From an uncultured Collinsella sp. (GTDB taxonomy: Bacteria > Actinomycetota > Coriobacteriia > Coriobacteriales > Coriobacteriaceae): 6,984 nucleotides of DNA. The stretch's first letter is position 1; each line of letters starts with the position of its first letter. The position numbers and the translations under genes are program-made. This document shows, piece after piece, positions 1-5,646 of this stretch. Location: NCBI GenBank assembly GCA_900543945.1, contig UQTN01000106.1, positions 1 to 6,984 of the forward strand, written 5' to 3'. The notes under the pieces were generated by a model that worked only from the letters and a program-made list of their open reading frames with translations, had not been told where the DNA came from and searched no databases.

Positions 1-26
1 CCGATCCGGCCCTCAGGGTATCGGGT

Positions 27-64
27 TCCCACATTCATCCGTACATGTACGGATGAATGTGGGA
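27..64. repeat. Perfect 38-bp palindrome without a loop
   Basis: The two 19-base halves are exact reverse complements centred between positions 45 and 46 (centre GTACATGTAC, outer ends TCCCACATTC and GAATGTGGGA). No T-run follows on either side, so it does not look like an intrinsic terminator. It lies about 65 bases upstream of the -35 element proposed for the AIM24-family gene. It could be a binding site for a dimeric DNA-binding protein, or one copy of a dispersed palindromic repeat. The dyad is certain from the sequence; its role is unknown. Confidence 0.85.
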
Positions 65-129
65 GGTGTTCGGATAAAGTCGATAATCAAGGTCTGGGGA
101 AACGTCCGCAGGAGAGGGCATGGGCGGTG

Positions 130-158
130 TGAACATATGCATCTCTACCTGCTAAAAT
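130..158 (+). promoter_or_regulatory. Probable sigma-70-type promoter of the AIM24-family gene
   Basis: A -35-like hexamer TGAACA (130-135, 4 of 6 to consensus) is separated by 17 bases from a -10-like TAAAAT (153-158, 5 of 6). Transcription would start near position 165 and give a leader of about 35 bases containing AAGGAG at 189-194, six bases before the ATG. The spacing and position are good, but the call is by eye only. Confidence 0.5.
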
Positions 159-200
159 ATAGGCATCGTTATTCGGCTCCTGAGTGGAAAGGAGACGGTC

Positions 201-875
201 ATGCAGTACGAGATCGGCGGAGGGGCTTTCCCGGTTGTTACATGCAACCTTAGCGATGGCGAATCCATGATCACCGAAAGCGGCGCCATGGCTTGGATGA
301 CCCCCAACATGGAAATGTCTACCTCGGGCGGTGGCATCGGCAAGATGTTCTCCAAGGCTTTTTCGGGTGAGGCATTGTTCCAAAACATTTGGACCGCGCG
401 TGGCGATGGCATGATCGCGTTTGGCTCCTGCTTCCCCGGCCGCATCGTGCCAATCGAGATCGGTCCGGGCAAGAGCTGGATTTTGCAGAAGCGTTCGTTC
501 CTTGCCGCGGAAAGTGGCGTCGAGTTGAGCATTCACTTTAACAAGAAGGCAAAGGCCGGCGTCTTTGGCGGCGAGGGCTTTATCATGCAGAAGCTCACGG
601 GCTCGGGTGTTGCTTTTGCCGAGATCGACGGCGACCTGGTTGAGTACGAGCTCGCTGCTGGCCAGCAGATGATTGTGGATACCGGCAACGTGGCCGGCTT
701 TGAGGAGACCGTGAGCATCGACGCTCAAATGGTCAAGGGCGTCAAAAACATCATGTTTGGTGGCGAGGGCGTGTTCAACACCGTGCTCACCGGTCCCGGT
801 CGCATCTGGTTGCAGACGATGCCCATTTCCAATCTTGCGGCAGCAGTGGCCTCGATGACCAACAACAATAACTAG
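201..875 (+). CDS. AIM24 / TIGR00266 family protein
   Basis: This 224-residue protein matches the bacterial AIM24 (TIGR00266) family in length and style. It is glycine-rich and made almost entirely of short beta-strand segments. Recognisable stretches include the early SGAMAWMTPNMEM segment, then GEALFQNIW, a PGRIVPIEI segment, FGGEGFIMQKLTGSG in the middle, and GGEGVFNTVLTGPGRIWLQT near the C-terminus. Family members fold as a beta-structure related to the TRAP-like superfamily and their biochemical role in bacteria is not established; the yeast homologue is a mitochondrial inner-membrane organisation factor. No signal peptide or membrane segment is visible, so it is probably cytoplasmic. 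The start is fixed by AAGGAG six bases upstream of ATG. It appears monocistronic: a promoter-like element precedes it and a strong terminator begins 13 bases after the stop codon. The C-terminal NNNN tail is unremarkable. Confidence 0.92.
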   Translation: MQYEIGGGAFPVVTCNLSDGESMITESGAMAWMTPNMEMSTSGGGIGKMFSKAFSGEALFQNIWTARGDGMIAFGSCFPGRIVPIEIGPGKSWILQKRSFLAAESGVELSIHFNKKAKAGVFGGEGFIMQKLTGSGVAFAEIDGDLVEYELAAGQQMIVDTGNVAGFEETVSIDAQMVKGVKNIMFGGEGVFNTVLTGPGRIWLQTMPISNLAAAVASMTNNNN

Positions 876-887
876 TCCGCATAGGAT

Positions 888-923
888 AGCGCGCGGCGGG
901 CTTACCCTGTCGCGCGCTTTTTT
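888..923 (+). terminator. Intrinsic terminator of the AIM24-family gene
   Basis: AGCGCGCG (888-895) pairs with CGCGCGCT (911-918). The stem continues inward through two G-U pairs and further G-C pairs to a five-base loop at 901-905, giving about 13 pairs. A run of six T follows directly (918-923). It is a textbook rho-independent terminator 13 bases after the stop codon. Confidence 0.9.
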
Positions 924-1187
924 GCTGGCAAACGCCTCGCTTATAGAGTGTGGCTGCGCTGCTACAGCGAGCGTTGTCATCTCGTCACCCTGATAGCTTG
1001 CGGCAAGCGTGGCAATGAGGAGTGAGAATTTGAGTGCTCAGTCCCAAGGCATAATGGCGGCCATGCCAACAAGCAAAAACGAGTTGCCGGTGTCACGGAA
1101 AGGCAGGCGTCGGTCGATTCCACGTGAGACGGCTGTGCCGATCTGCACGGCCGCCCCTGCGCGTCCCGCGCTGCCCCCAAAGAGGTA
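924..1187. other. Gene-free stretch, possible minus-strand coding remnant
   Basis: No open frame here has a credible start and ribosome binding site. Reading the minus strand from about 1199 down to a TGA at 1038-1040 gives a continuous frame whose product is protein-like (it includes VQIGTAVSRGIDRRLPFRD and then SFLLVGMAA). It runs unbroken into the adjacent repeat and has no start of its own. It could be the tail of a decayed gene or part of a longer dispersed repeat. A weak hairpin is also visible at 931-941 with 966-975. I see nothing else definite. Confidence 0.25.
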
Positions 1188-1238
1188 CGTTTCCCCATAT
1201 AAAACCTGCCAAAATAAACCTGTCTCTTTTTGATAGGT
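1188..1238 (-). repeat. 51-bp dispersed repeat, left copy
   Basis: This segment matches the reverse complement of 4760-4810 at 46 of 51 positions, with an unbroken 26-base identical core at 1199-1224. It can form an imperfect hairpin between ACCTGCCAAAA and TTTTGATAGGT, where the right-hand copy has a perfect stem. It lies immediately upstream of the ABC ATPase gene and in the opposite orientation to the copy that follows the permease. The minus-strand orientation given here makes it equivalent to the right copy read on the plus strand. Confidence 0.9.
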
Positions 1239-1257
1239 GCGAAATGGGTAATACTAA
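1230..1257 (+). promoter_or_regulatory. Weak candidate promoter of the ABC operon
   Basis: TTGATA (1230-1235, 5 of 6 to the -35 consensus) is followed 16 bases later by TACTAA (1252-1257, only 3 of 6 to the -10 consensus). The -35-like hexamer lies inside the left 51-bp repeat, at the point where the right copy reads TTGGCA instead. It is the only reasonable pair in the short space before the ATPase start, but the -10 is poor. Confidence 0.25.
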
Positions 1258-1287
1258 AGAGTTATCCGACCAGATGGGAACCGATCG

Positions 1288-1989
1288 ATGGCCTATATCG
1301 AATTTAAAGACGTCATCAAAGCATACGGCGAGGGCGATGCCCGCATTCACGCGCTCGACGGCGCGAGCTTTACCGTTGAGCGTGGCGAGCTTGCCATTAT
1401 CTTGGGCGCTTCGGGCGCCGGTAAAACCACGGCGCTCAACATTCTGGGTGGCATGGATACGGCGACTTCCGGCACCGTGACGGTGGACGGGCGCGATGTG
1501 AGCTCCGCTAACGAGGCGCAGCTCGTGGAATACCGCCGCGCCGACGTCGGCTTTGTCTTCCAGTTCTACAATCTGGTCCCCAACCTGACGGCGCTCGAAA
1601 ATGTTGAGCTTGCGGCGCAAATCTGCCCCGATTCGCTCGATGCCGAGCAAACGCTTTGCCAGGTTGGCCTGGGCGACCGCCTTGCTAACTTCCCCGCGCA
1701 GCTATCGGGCGGCGAGCAGCAGCGTGTGTCCATTGCCCGCGCGCTGGCCAAAAACCCCAAGCTGCTTCTATGCGACGAGCCCACGGGCGCCCTCGACTAC
1801 AAAACCGGCAAGCAGATCTTGCAGCTGCTGCAGGACACCTGTCGCAAGCAAGGCATCACGGTCATTATCATCACCCACAACTCCGCGCTGGCGCCCATGG
1901 CCGATCGCCTGATCCGCTTTAAGAACGGCCGCGTGGAGAGCGAGACGGTCCAGCAAAATCCCGTGCCGATCGAGACGATCGAGTGGTAG
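1288..1989 (+). CDS. ABC transporter ATP-binding protein, MacB/LolD type
   Basis: This 233-residue ATPase carries the complete nucleotide-binding motif set. Walker A GASGAGKTT is at 40-48, the Q-loop glutamine at 92 in FVFQFYNLVP, and the signature LSGGEQQR at 139-146. Walker B LLLCDEP is at 159-165 with catalytic Glu164, the D-loop follows in TGALD, and the H-loop histidine is at 197. The FYNLVPNLTALENV segment after the Q-loop and the DEPTGALD form are typical of the MacB/LolD/FtsE-like subfamily that pairs with FtsX-type permeases. It should hydrolyse ATP at the cytoplasmic face as a dimer and drive the permease encoded next. The ribosome binding site is weak (a GGGAA stretch about seven bases upstream), but the ATG gives the usual N-terminus for the family. 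Its stop codon lies only five bases before the permease ATG, so the two genes are translationally close-coupled. The substrate cannot be assigned. Confidence 0.95.
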   Translation: MAYIEFKDVIKAYGEGDARIHALDGASFTVERGELAIILGASGAGKTTALNILGGMDTATSGTVTVDGRDVSSANEAQLVEYRRADVGFVFQFYNLVPNLTALENVELAAQICPDSLDAEQTLCQVGLGDRLANFPAQLSGGEQQRVSIARALAKNPKLLLCDEPTGALDYKTGKQILQLLQDTCRKQGITVIIITHNSALAPMADRLIRFKNGRVESETVQQNPVPIETIEW

Positions 1990-1994
1990 CGCCC

Positions 1995-4760
1995 ATGAAT
2001 CAGGACCGCCAAAACAGCCAACGCCGCGACGCGCAGAACACGGAGCGAGAGCAGGATTTTACGACCTACCGCACTGCCCAAAGCTCAAACGATATGGTGC
2101 CGGCGGTGTTTCGCCGTGGCATCTACCGCACAATCCGAGGCAGTCTTAAGCGCTTCTTGTCCATCGTGGTCATCACCGCGCTCGGCGTGAGTGTGATGTG
2201 CGGTCTTAAGGCGGGCTGCGAGGACCTGTGCGATTCGGTTGAAGCCTATTTTGACCAGCAGAATGTCTATGACATTAATGTGCAGTCGACCTATGGTCTT
2301 ACGCGTGACGATCTTGCGGCCATTCAAGAGGTCGACGGCGTCGAGACGGCCGAGGGTATCTACACCGAGACCGCCTACACCGCCGTGGGCACAACGCGCG
2401 AGCGCGTGGTCGTGCAAAGTCTCTCCAAGGAGAACATCGATCAGCCAGTGCTCGTGAACGGCGATTTGCCCGAGGGCGCCGATGAGGTCGCGGTAACTTC
2501 GAAGTTCCTGAAGGCTTCGGGCAAAAAGCTCGGCGATACGGTGAGTTTTGCCGCCAATGACGCGAGCTCGTCGAACCAAAGCGCCAAGGATCAGTTTGCC
2601 GCGGGCGAGTACACCATTACGGCCGAGGTCCTCGATCCTACCGACGTGAGCTCCGACTCGACAGTCAACGCCTTTCGCGCTGCTTCGGCGGCGGACTATA
2701 AGTTCTATGTGAGCGAGGATGCTGCGACATCTTCTTCCTACTCCGCGGTCCACGTGGTCGTCGAGGGAGCCAAGAGCCTCAACTCCTATTCGGATGCCTA
2801 CACGACAAAGATCAACGAGGTCAAAGGCAATATCGAGAAGATCCGCGAGGAGCGTGAGAAGGTGCGCGTCCAGGAGTTGACGGTTGACACGCCGACAAGC
2901 TTGGATACGGCCGAGCGTCAGGCCGCCATGCTCTTTGGGATCGAGCAGGACAACATCAATCGCATGGCCGAGGGCAGCGACGAGCGTGCGCAGGCGCAAG
3001 CCGACCTGGACCAGCGCCGCGCCGCCGCCGACCAGCAGTTTGCCGATGCCCGCGCCGAGCTCTCTGACCTAGGCGAATGCACCTGGTACATCCAGGACCG
3101 CGGCAATATCGCAAGCTACTCGAGCGTCGAGAGCGATAGTTCTTCGATCGAGGCCATCGCCACGGTGTTCCCGTTCATCTTCTTTATCGTCGCCGTGCTT
3201 ATCAGCCTCACCACCGCCACCCGCATGGTCGAGGAGGAGCGCACACTAATTGGCCTGTACAAGGCGCTCGGCTATTCACGCGGGCGTATCCTGTCCAAAT
3301 ATGTGGACTACTCGCTGTGGGCGTGTCTGATCGGTGGCGTGCTCGGCAATATCATCGGATTTGTGGGTCTGCCGCTGTTCTTGTTTACGGTGTTCGACGA
3401 CATGTACTCGCTGCCCCAGATGCTACTTTCGTACGACATCGTGTCCTCGATCGTTTCGGTGGCGCTGTTTGCCGTGGGCGTGGTGGGAGCCACGATTATC
3501 GCCTGCCGCCACGAGATGGCCGAGACCCCTGCCTCGCTCATGCGCCCCAAGGCTCCGCGCGCCGGTTCGCGCATTCTGCTCGAGCGCATCGGCTTTATCT
3601 GGCACCGCATGGGCTTTTTGAACAAGGTCGCTGCACGCAACCTGTTCCGCTACAAAAAGCGCGCCTTTATGACCATCTTTGGCATTGCGGGATGCACGGC
3701 GCTCGTGATCTGCGGTATGGGTATCCGCGATACGTCGGTCGCGCTGTCGCCCAAGCAGTACGGGCACATCACGCGCTACGACTTGCTGGCGGTCGCCAAC
3801 CCCGACGATTTTTCGCAGACGTGCGCAGCACTGGATGAACGCAGTGCAGCCAAGGATTCCAACGTGACGGTGACTTCGACGCTGCCAATTATGACAGACA
3901 ACGTCACCTTTACATTTGGCGGTAAGAGCGAGACCGTGCAGCTCATCGTGATTCCCGACGACCGCACGGGTGACTTGGGCGATTACGTGCGCCTGGAGGA
4001 TGAGTCCAAAGAACCGCTCGCCCTGCGTGACGGGGATGTGTATTTGAGCAAGAGCTCTCAGCTGGTGCTGGGGATCAAGCCGGGTGACACGGCTCACGTC
4101 CAGGATTCGTCGCTCAATGTTGCCAAGGTCAAAGTCAGCGACATCTCGCTCAACTATCTGGGCAATACGCTTTACATGACGCAGGGCACCTATGAGCGCG
4201 CGTTCGGTCGAAGCGCGCGCCTTAACGGCATCCTTGCGCTGCTTAAGGGTTCGTCGGCCGATCAGATTGCGTTTACCGACCGTCTTAAGAGCGATGGTTG
4301 GATTGCGCTGTCGAGTACCGCCGAGCATTGGGAAAACTATGAGGCAAACTTTACGATTATCAATTCGGTCGTGGTGCTTGTGACCTTTATGGCGGCGTGC
4401 CTGTCGTTTGTGGTGGTATTTACGTTGTCTAACACCAACATCTCGGAGCGCGAGCGCGAGCTGGCGACTATCAAGGTGCTGGGCTTCCGTCGCGGCGAGG
4501 TGCACCACTACGTCAACAAGGAGACGTTAATCCTCACGGCGATTGGCGCCGCGTTGGGCGTGCCGCTGGGTAGCCTGCTGGCCGAGAGCTTTACGTACAT
4601 TCTGCAGATGCCGTCGCTCTACTTTGACGTTGAGGTCGAGCCGCTGAGTTATGTGCTCGCCGTAGTGCTTTCCTTTGCCTTTACGTTTATCGTCAACCTC
4701 GCTACCAATCGCACCCTCAATAAGATCGACATGGTCGGCGCCCTCAAGAGTGCCGAGTAA
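1995..4760 (+). CDS. ABC transporter permease with two FtsX domains
   Basis: The 921-residue product fits the large single-chain permease layout. It has one membrane helix near 55-71, a first extracellular domain of about 310 residues, and three helices around 390-408, 440-465 and 485-504. A linker leads to another helix near 557-577, then a second extracellular domain of about 200 residues, and three final helices near 790-812, 838-860 and 880-905. Each three-helix block is an FtsX domain, marked by the coupling-helix motifs EEERTLIGLYKALGY (413-427) and SERERELATIKVLGF (817-831). Residues about 265-362 are charged and helical, probably a short coiled-coil stalk at the end of the first extracellular domain. 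The preceding ATPase is its evident partner. ATG at 1995 has a GAGTGG stretch upstream. An in-frame GTG at 1983 would add four residues and overlap the ATPase stop, and ATG at 2094 is a less likely later start. Relatives export peptides, lipoproteins or antibiotics, or act mechanically on envelope enzymes; which applies here is unknown. The TAA lies at the edge of the right 51-bp repeat. Confidence 0.93.
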   Translation: MNQDRQNSQRRDAQNTEREQDFTTYRTAQSSNDMVPAVFRRGIYRTIRGSLKRFLSIVVITALGVSVMCGLKAGCEDLCDSVEAYFDQQNVYDINVQSTYGLTRDDLAAIQEVDGVETAEGIYTETAYTAVGTTRERVVVQSLSKENIDQPVLVNGDLPEGADEVAVTSKFLKASGKKLGDTVSFAANDASSSNQSAKDQFAAGEYTITAEVLDPTDVSSDSTVNAFRAASAADYKFYVSEDAATSSSYSAVHVVVEGAKSLNSYSDAYTTKINEVKGNIEKIREEREKVRVQELTVDTPTSLDTAERQAAMLFGIEQDNINRMAEGSDERAQAQADLDQRRAAADQQFADARAELSDLGECTWYIQDRGNIASYSSVESDSSSIEAIATVFPFIFFIVAVLISLTTATRMVEEERTLIGLYKALGYSRGRILSKYVDYSLWACLIGGVLGNIIGFVGLPLFLFTVFDDMYSLPQMLLSYDIVSSIVSVALFAVGVVGATIIACRHEMAETPASLMRPKAPRAGSRILLERIGFIWHRMGFLNKVAARNLFRYKKRAFMTIFGIAGCTALVICGMGIRDTSVALSPKQYGHITRYDLLAVANPDDFSQTCAALDERSAAKDSNVTVTSTLPIMTDNVTFTFGGKSETVQLIVIPDDRTGDLGDYVRLEDESKEPLALRDGDVYLSKSSQLVLGIKPGDTAHVQDSSLNVAKVKVSDISLNYLGNTLYMTQGTYERAFGRSARLNGILALLKGSSADQIAFTDRLKSDGWIALSSTAEHWENYEANFTIINSVVVLVTFMAACLSFVVVFTLSNTNISERERELATIKVLGFRRGEVHHYVNKETLILTAIGAALGVPLGSLLAESFTYILQMPSLYFDVEVEPLSYVLAVVLSFAFTFIVNLATNRTLNKIDMVGALKSAE

Positions 4761-4797
4761 CCTGCCAAAAAGGGACAGGTTTATTTTGGCAGGTTTT
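4759..4797 (+). terminator. Terminator-like hairpin after the permease
   Basis: AACCTGCCAAAA (4759-4770) pairs perfectly with TTTTGGCAGGTT (4784-4795) around a 13-base loop, and the right arm runs into TTTT (4794-4797). The last two bases of the permease stop codon form the foot of the stem. It probably ends the ABC operon transcript. The same bases belong to the dispersed 51-bp repeat. Confidence 0.7.
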
Positions 4798-4810
4798 ATC
4801 TGGGCAAACG
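4760..4810 (+). repeat. 51-bp dispersed repeat, right copy
   Basis: This is the inverted partner of 1188-1238, with five mismatches over 51 bases. It holds a perfect 12-bp stem (using position 4759 as well) and runs into the left arm of the next hairpin. Both copies carry the same conserved block (CCTGCCAAAATAAACCTGTC on the minus strand here), so this is not a chance terminator similarity. Confidence 0.9.
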
Positions 4811-4849
4811 CCGGACAACCATTAGGTGGCCCGGCGTTTGCCCCGTTTT
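4802..4849 (+). terminator. Second hairpin in the convergent intergenic space
   Basis: GGGCAAACGCCGG (4802-4814) pairs perfectly with CCGGCGTTTGCCC (4831-4843) across a 16-base loop, followed by CGTTTT. The 13-bp GC-rich stem with a short T-run suggests a back-up terminator for the plus-strand operon. On the minus strand no T-run follows, so termination of the converging gene is less clear. Confidence 0.6.
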
Positions 4850-4876
4850 GCCGGGGATGTCTGTCGTTCAGTGCTC

Positions 4877-5197
4877 TTACTGGCCAATCCAGTGTTGCGC
4901 ATAGCTCTTAATGTCCTCGGTAAAACCGTCAAGGTCGTCAAGGGTGATCACGCTGTCGATAAGCAAATTGGCTATCTCGCGGTGCATTGTGCTGCGGCGA
5001 ATGTCGTTTGCAATTACGCCTGAGGACAGCTTGTCTCTATTGAGGTGCTCTTCTAGTGCCCAAAATCTACTGGACGCTTCACTGTCGCCGTTCAGTATCT
5101 CAACATACTGGCCGATGAGCTTTTCCATATAACGTTCTTGCCATTGAGGAAGCATTTTCTTAAACAGCTTCCAGTCGCTTTCGGCTACGTCGCGCAT
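4877..5197 (-). CDS. Small uncharacterised conserved protein (106 aa)
   Basis: The product is acidic, entirely soluble in appearance and probably all-helical. It opens with a MRDVAESDWKLFKKMLPQWQ segment, followed by ERYMEKLIGQYVEIL, FWALEEHLNRD, and a closing TLDDLDGFTEDIKSY segment. The general pattern (acidic N-terminus with DWK, WQERYMEKL, then EIL and FWxLE) resembles small hypothetical proteins I recall from Clostridia and Coriobacteriia. Some of these carry the name 'multidrug transporter', which nothing here supports because there is no membrane segment. GGAGGA lies three bases upstream of ATG, a strong but closely spaced ribosome binding site that fixes the start. The gene converges on the ABC permease and is separated from the XRE gene upstream by about 450 bases, so it is probably transcribed alone. 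Function unknown. Confidence 0.85.
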   Translation of the reverse strand: MRDVAESDWKLFKKMLPQWQERYMEKLIGQYVEILNGDSEASSRFWALEEHLNRDKLSSGVIANDIRRSTMHREIANLLIDSVITLDDLDGFTEDIKSYAQHWIGQ

Positions 5198-5264
5198 ATG
5201 TCCTCCGCTCGTTAAACGGGCTTTTCCATTTGCCTTTCATTCTATTTGGTTTTCGCTCACAGGC

Positions 5265-5528
5265 GTGGATGAGAGGCTCTCTTTAGCCTTCGAGATTGAG
5301 CTTGAATGGGTCGTATGTCATAAAATGGGCCTATCTATTACGTTTGCTACCACACCCTCGACCATGACAAAGATTATGAAATTAAAACCGCAGGTAGAGG
5401 GCTTGCCAATTATCGGAAAAGGCGGGTATGGTCGGCCTTCTCGAGTTAAACGTAGTAAATGGGCCCTTTTCTTGGTGTGCGGTCAGTTCAATGCTAATCT
5501 CCGTGCCGGAACTGACCCAGTTGTTTGT
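5265..5528. other. AT-richer intergenic block, protein-like but probably non-coding
   Basis: The block has an open plus-strand frame (from an ATG at 5265 or 5325 to a TGA at 5538-5540) that reads like a lysine- and arginine-rich protein. No ribosome binding site precedes either ATG, and the frame runs straight into the hairpin at 5529. GGTCAGTTC (5481-5489) pairs with GAACTGACC (5509-5517), a 9-bp stem next to the larger hairpin. Base composition is visibly richer in A and T than in the flanking genes. The best reading is a dispersed intergenic element or an RNA-forming region; a short real gene cannot be excluded. Confidence 0.3.
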
Positions 5529-5597
5529 AAGTTGCGGTGATATAGGGACTGTTTGGCGCTTTGGAGCCTCAAAACAGTCCCTATATCACCGCAACTT
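5529..5597. repeat. Hairpin repeat with 26-bp perfect arms
   Basis: The left arm 5529-5554 and right arm 5572-5597 are exact reverse complements, beginning AAGTTGCGGTGATATAG and ending with the complementary CACCGCAACTT. The loop (5555-5571) can add a GGC/GCC stem. No T-run follows on either strand, so it is not a normal intrinsic terminator. A related but diverged hairpin lies at 6760-6830. It has the form of a REP-like or small non-autonomous palindromic element lying between the two minus-strand genes. Confidence 0.9.
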
Positions 5598-5646
5598 GAA
5601 AGGGGCGGGCGGTGTCGGATGAGTGGCGCTGGCTGGTTGGGGCGGT

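Noticed and set aside
53..253. 66-residue plus-strand frame starting inside the palindrome
   Set aside because: No ribosome binding site, overlaps the proposed promoter and the start of the AIM24-family gene, and the product looks random.
87..980. 297-residue minus-strand open frame across the AIM24-family gene
   Set aside because: It is antisense to a well-supported gene with a good ribosome binding site, has no recognisable product, and its openness is expected in GC-rich coding DNA.
1197..1203. TATAAA as a -10 box for the ABC operon
   Set aside because: It belongs to the conserved repeat, and no acceptable -35 lies 16-18 bases upstream.
1009..1233. 74-residue plus-strand frame before the ABC operon
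   Set aside because: No ribosome binding site, runs into the 51-bp repeat, and the product is proline-, alanine- and arginine-rich without a recognisable pattern.
2085..2999. 304-residue minus-strand open frame inside the permease gene
   Set aside because: Antisense shadow of the permease; composition rich in Arg, His, Leu and Val as expected from mirrored codons, and no start signals.
3423..4508. 361-residue minus-strand open frame inside the permease gene
   Set aside because: Same reasoning: it lies wholly within the permease, which has clear FtsX domains, and its product resembles no family.
5529..5597. Reading the large hairpin as the intrinsic terminator of the XRE gene
   Set aside because: No T-run follows the stem on the minus strand (it continues ACAAAC), so the shape suits a repeat better, although it might still reduce read-through.
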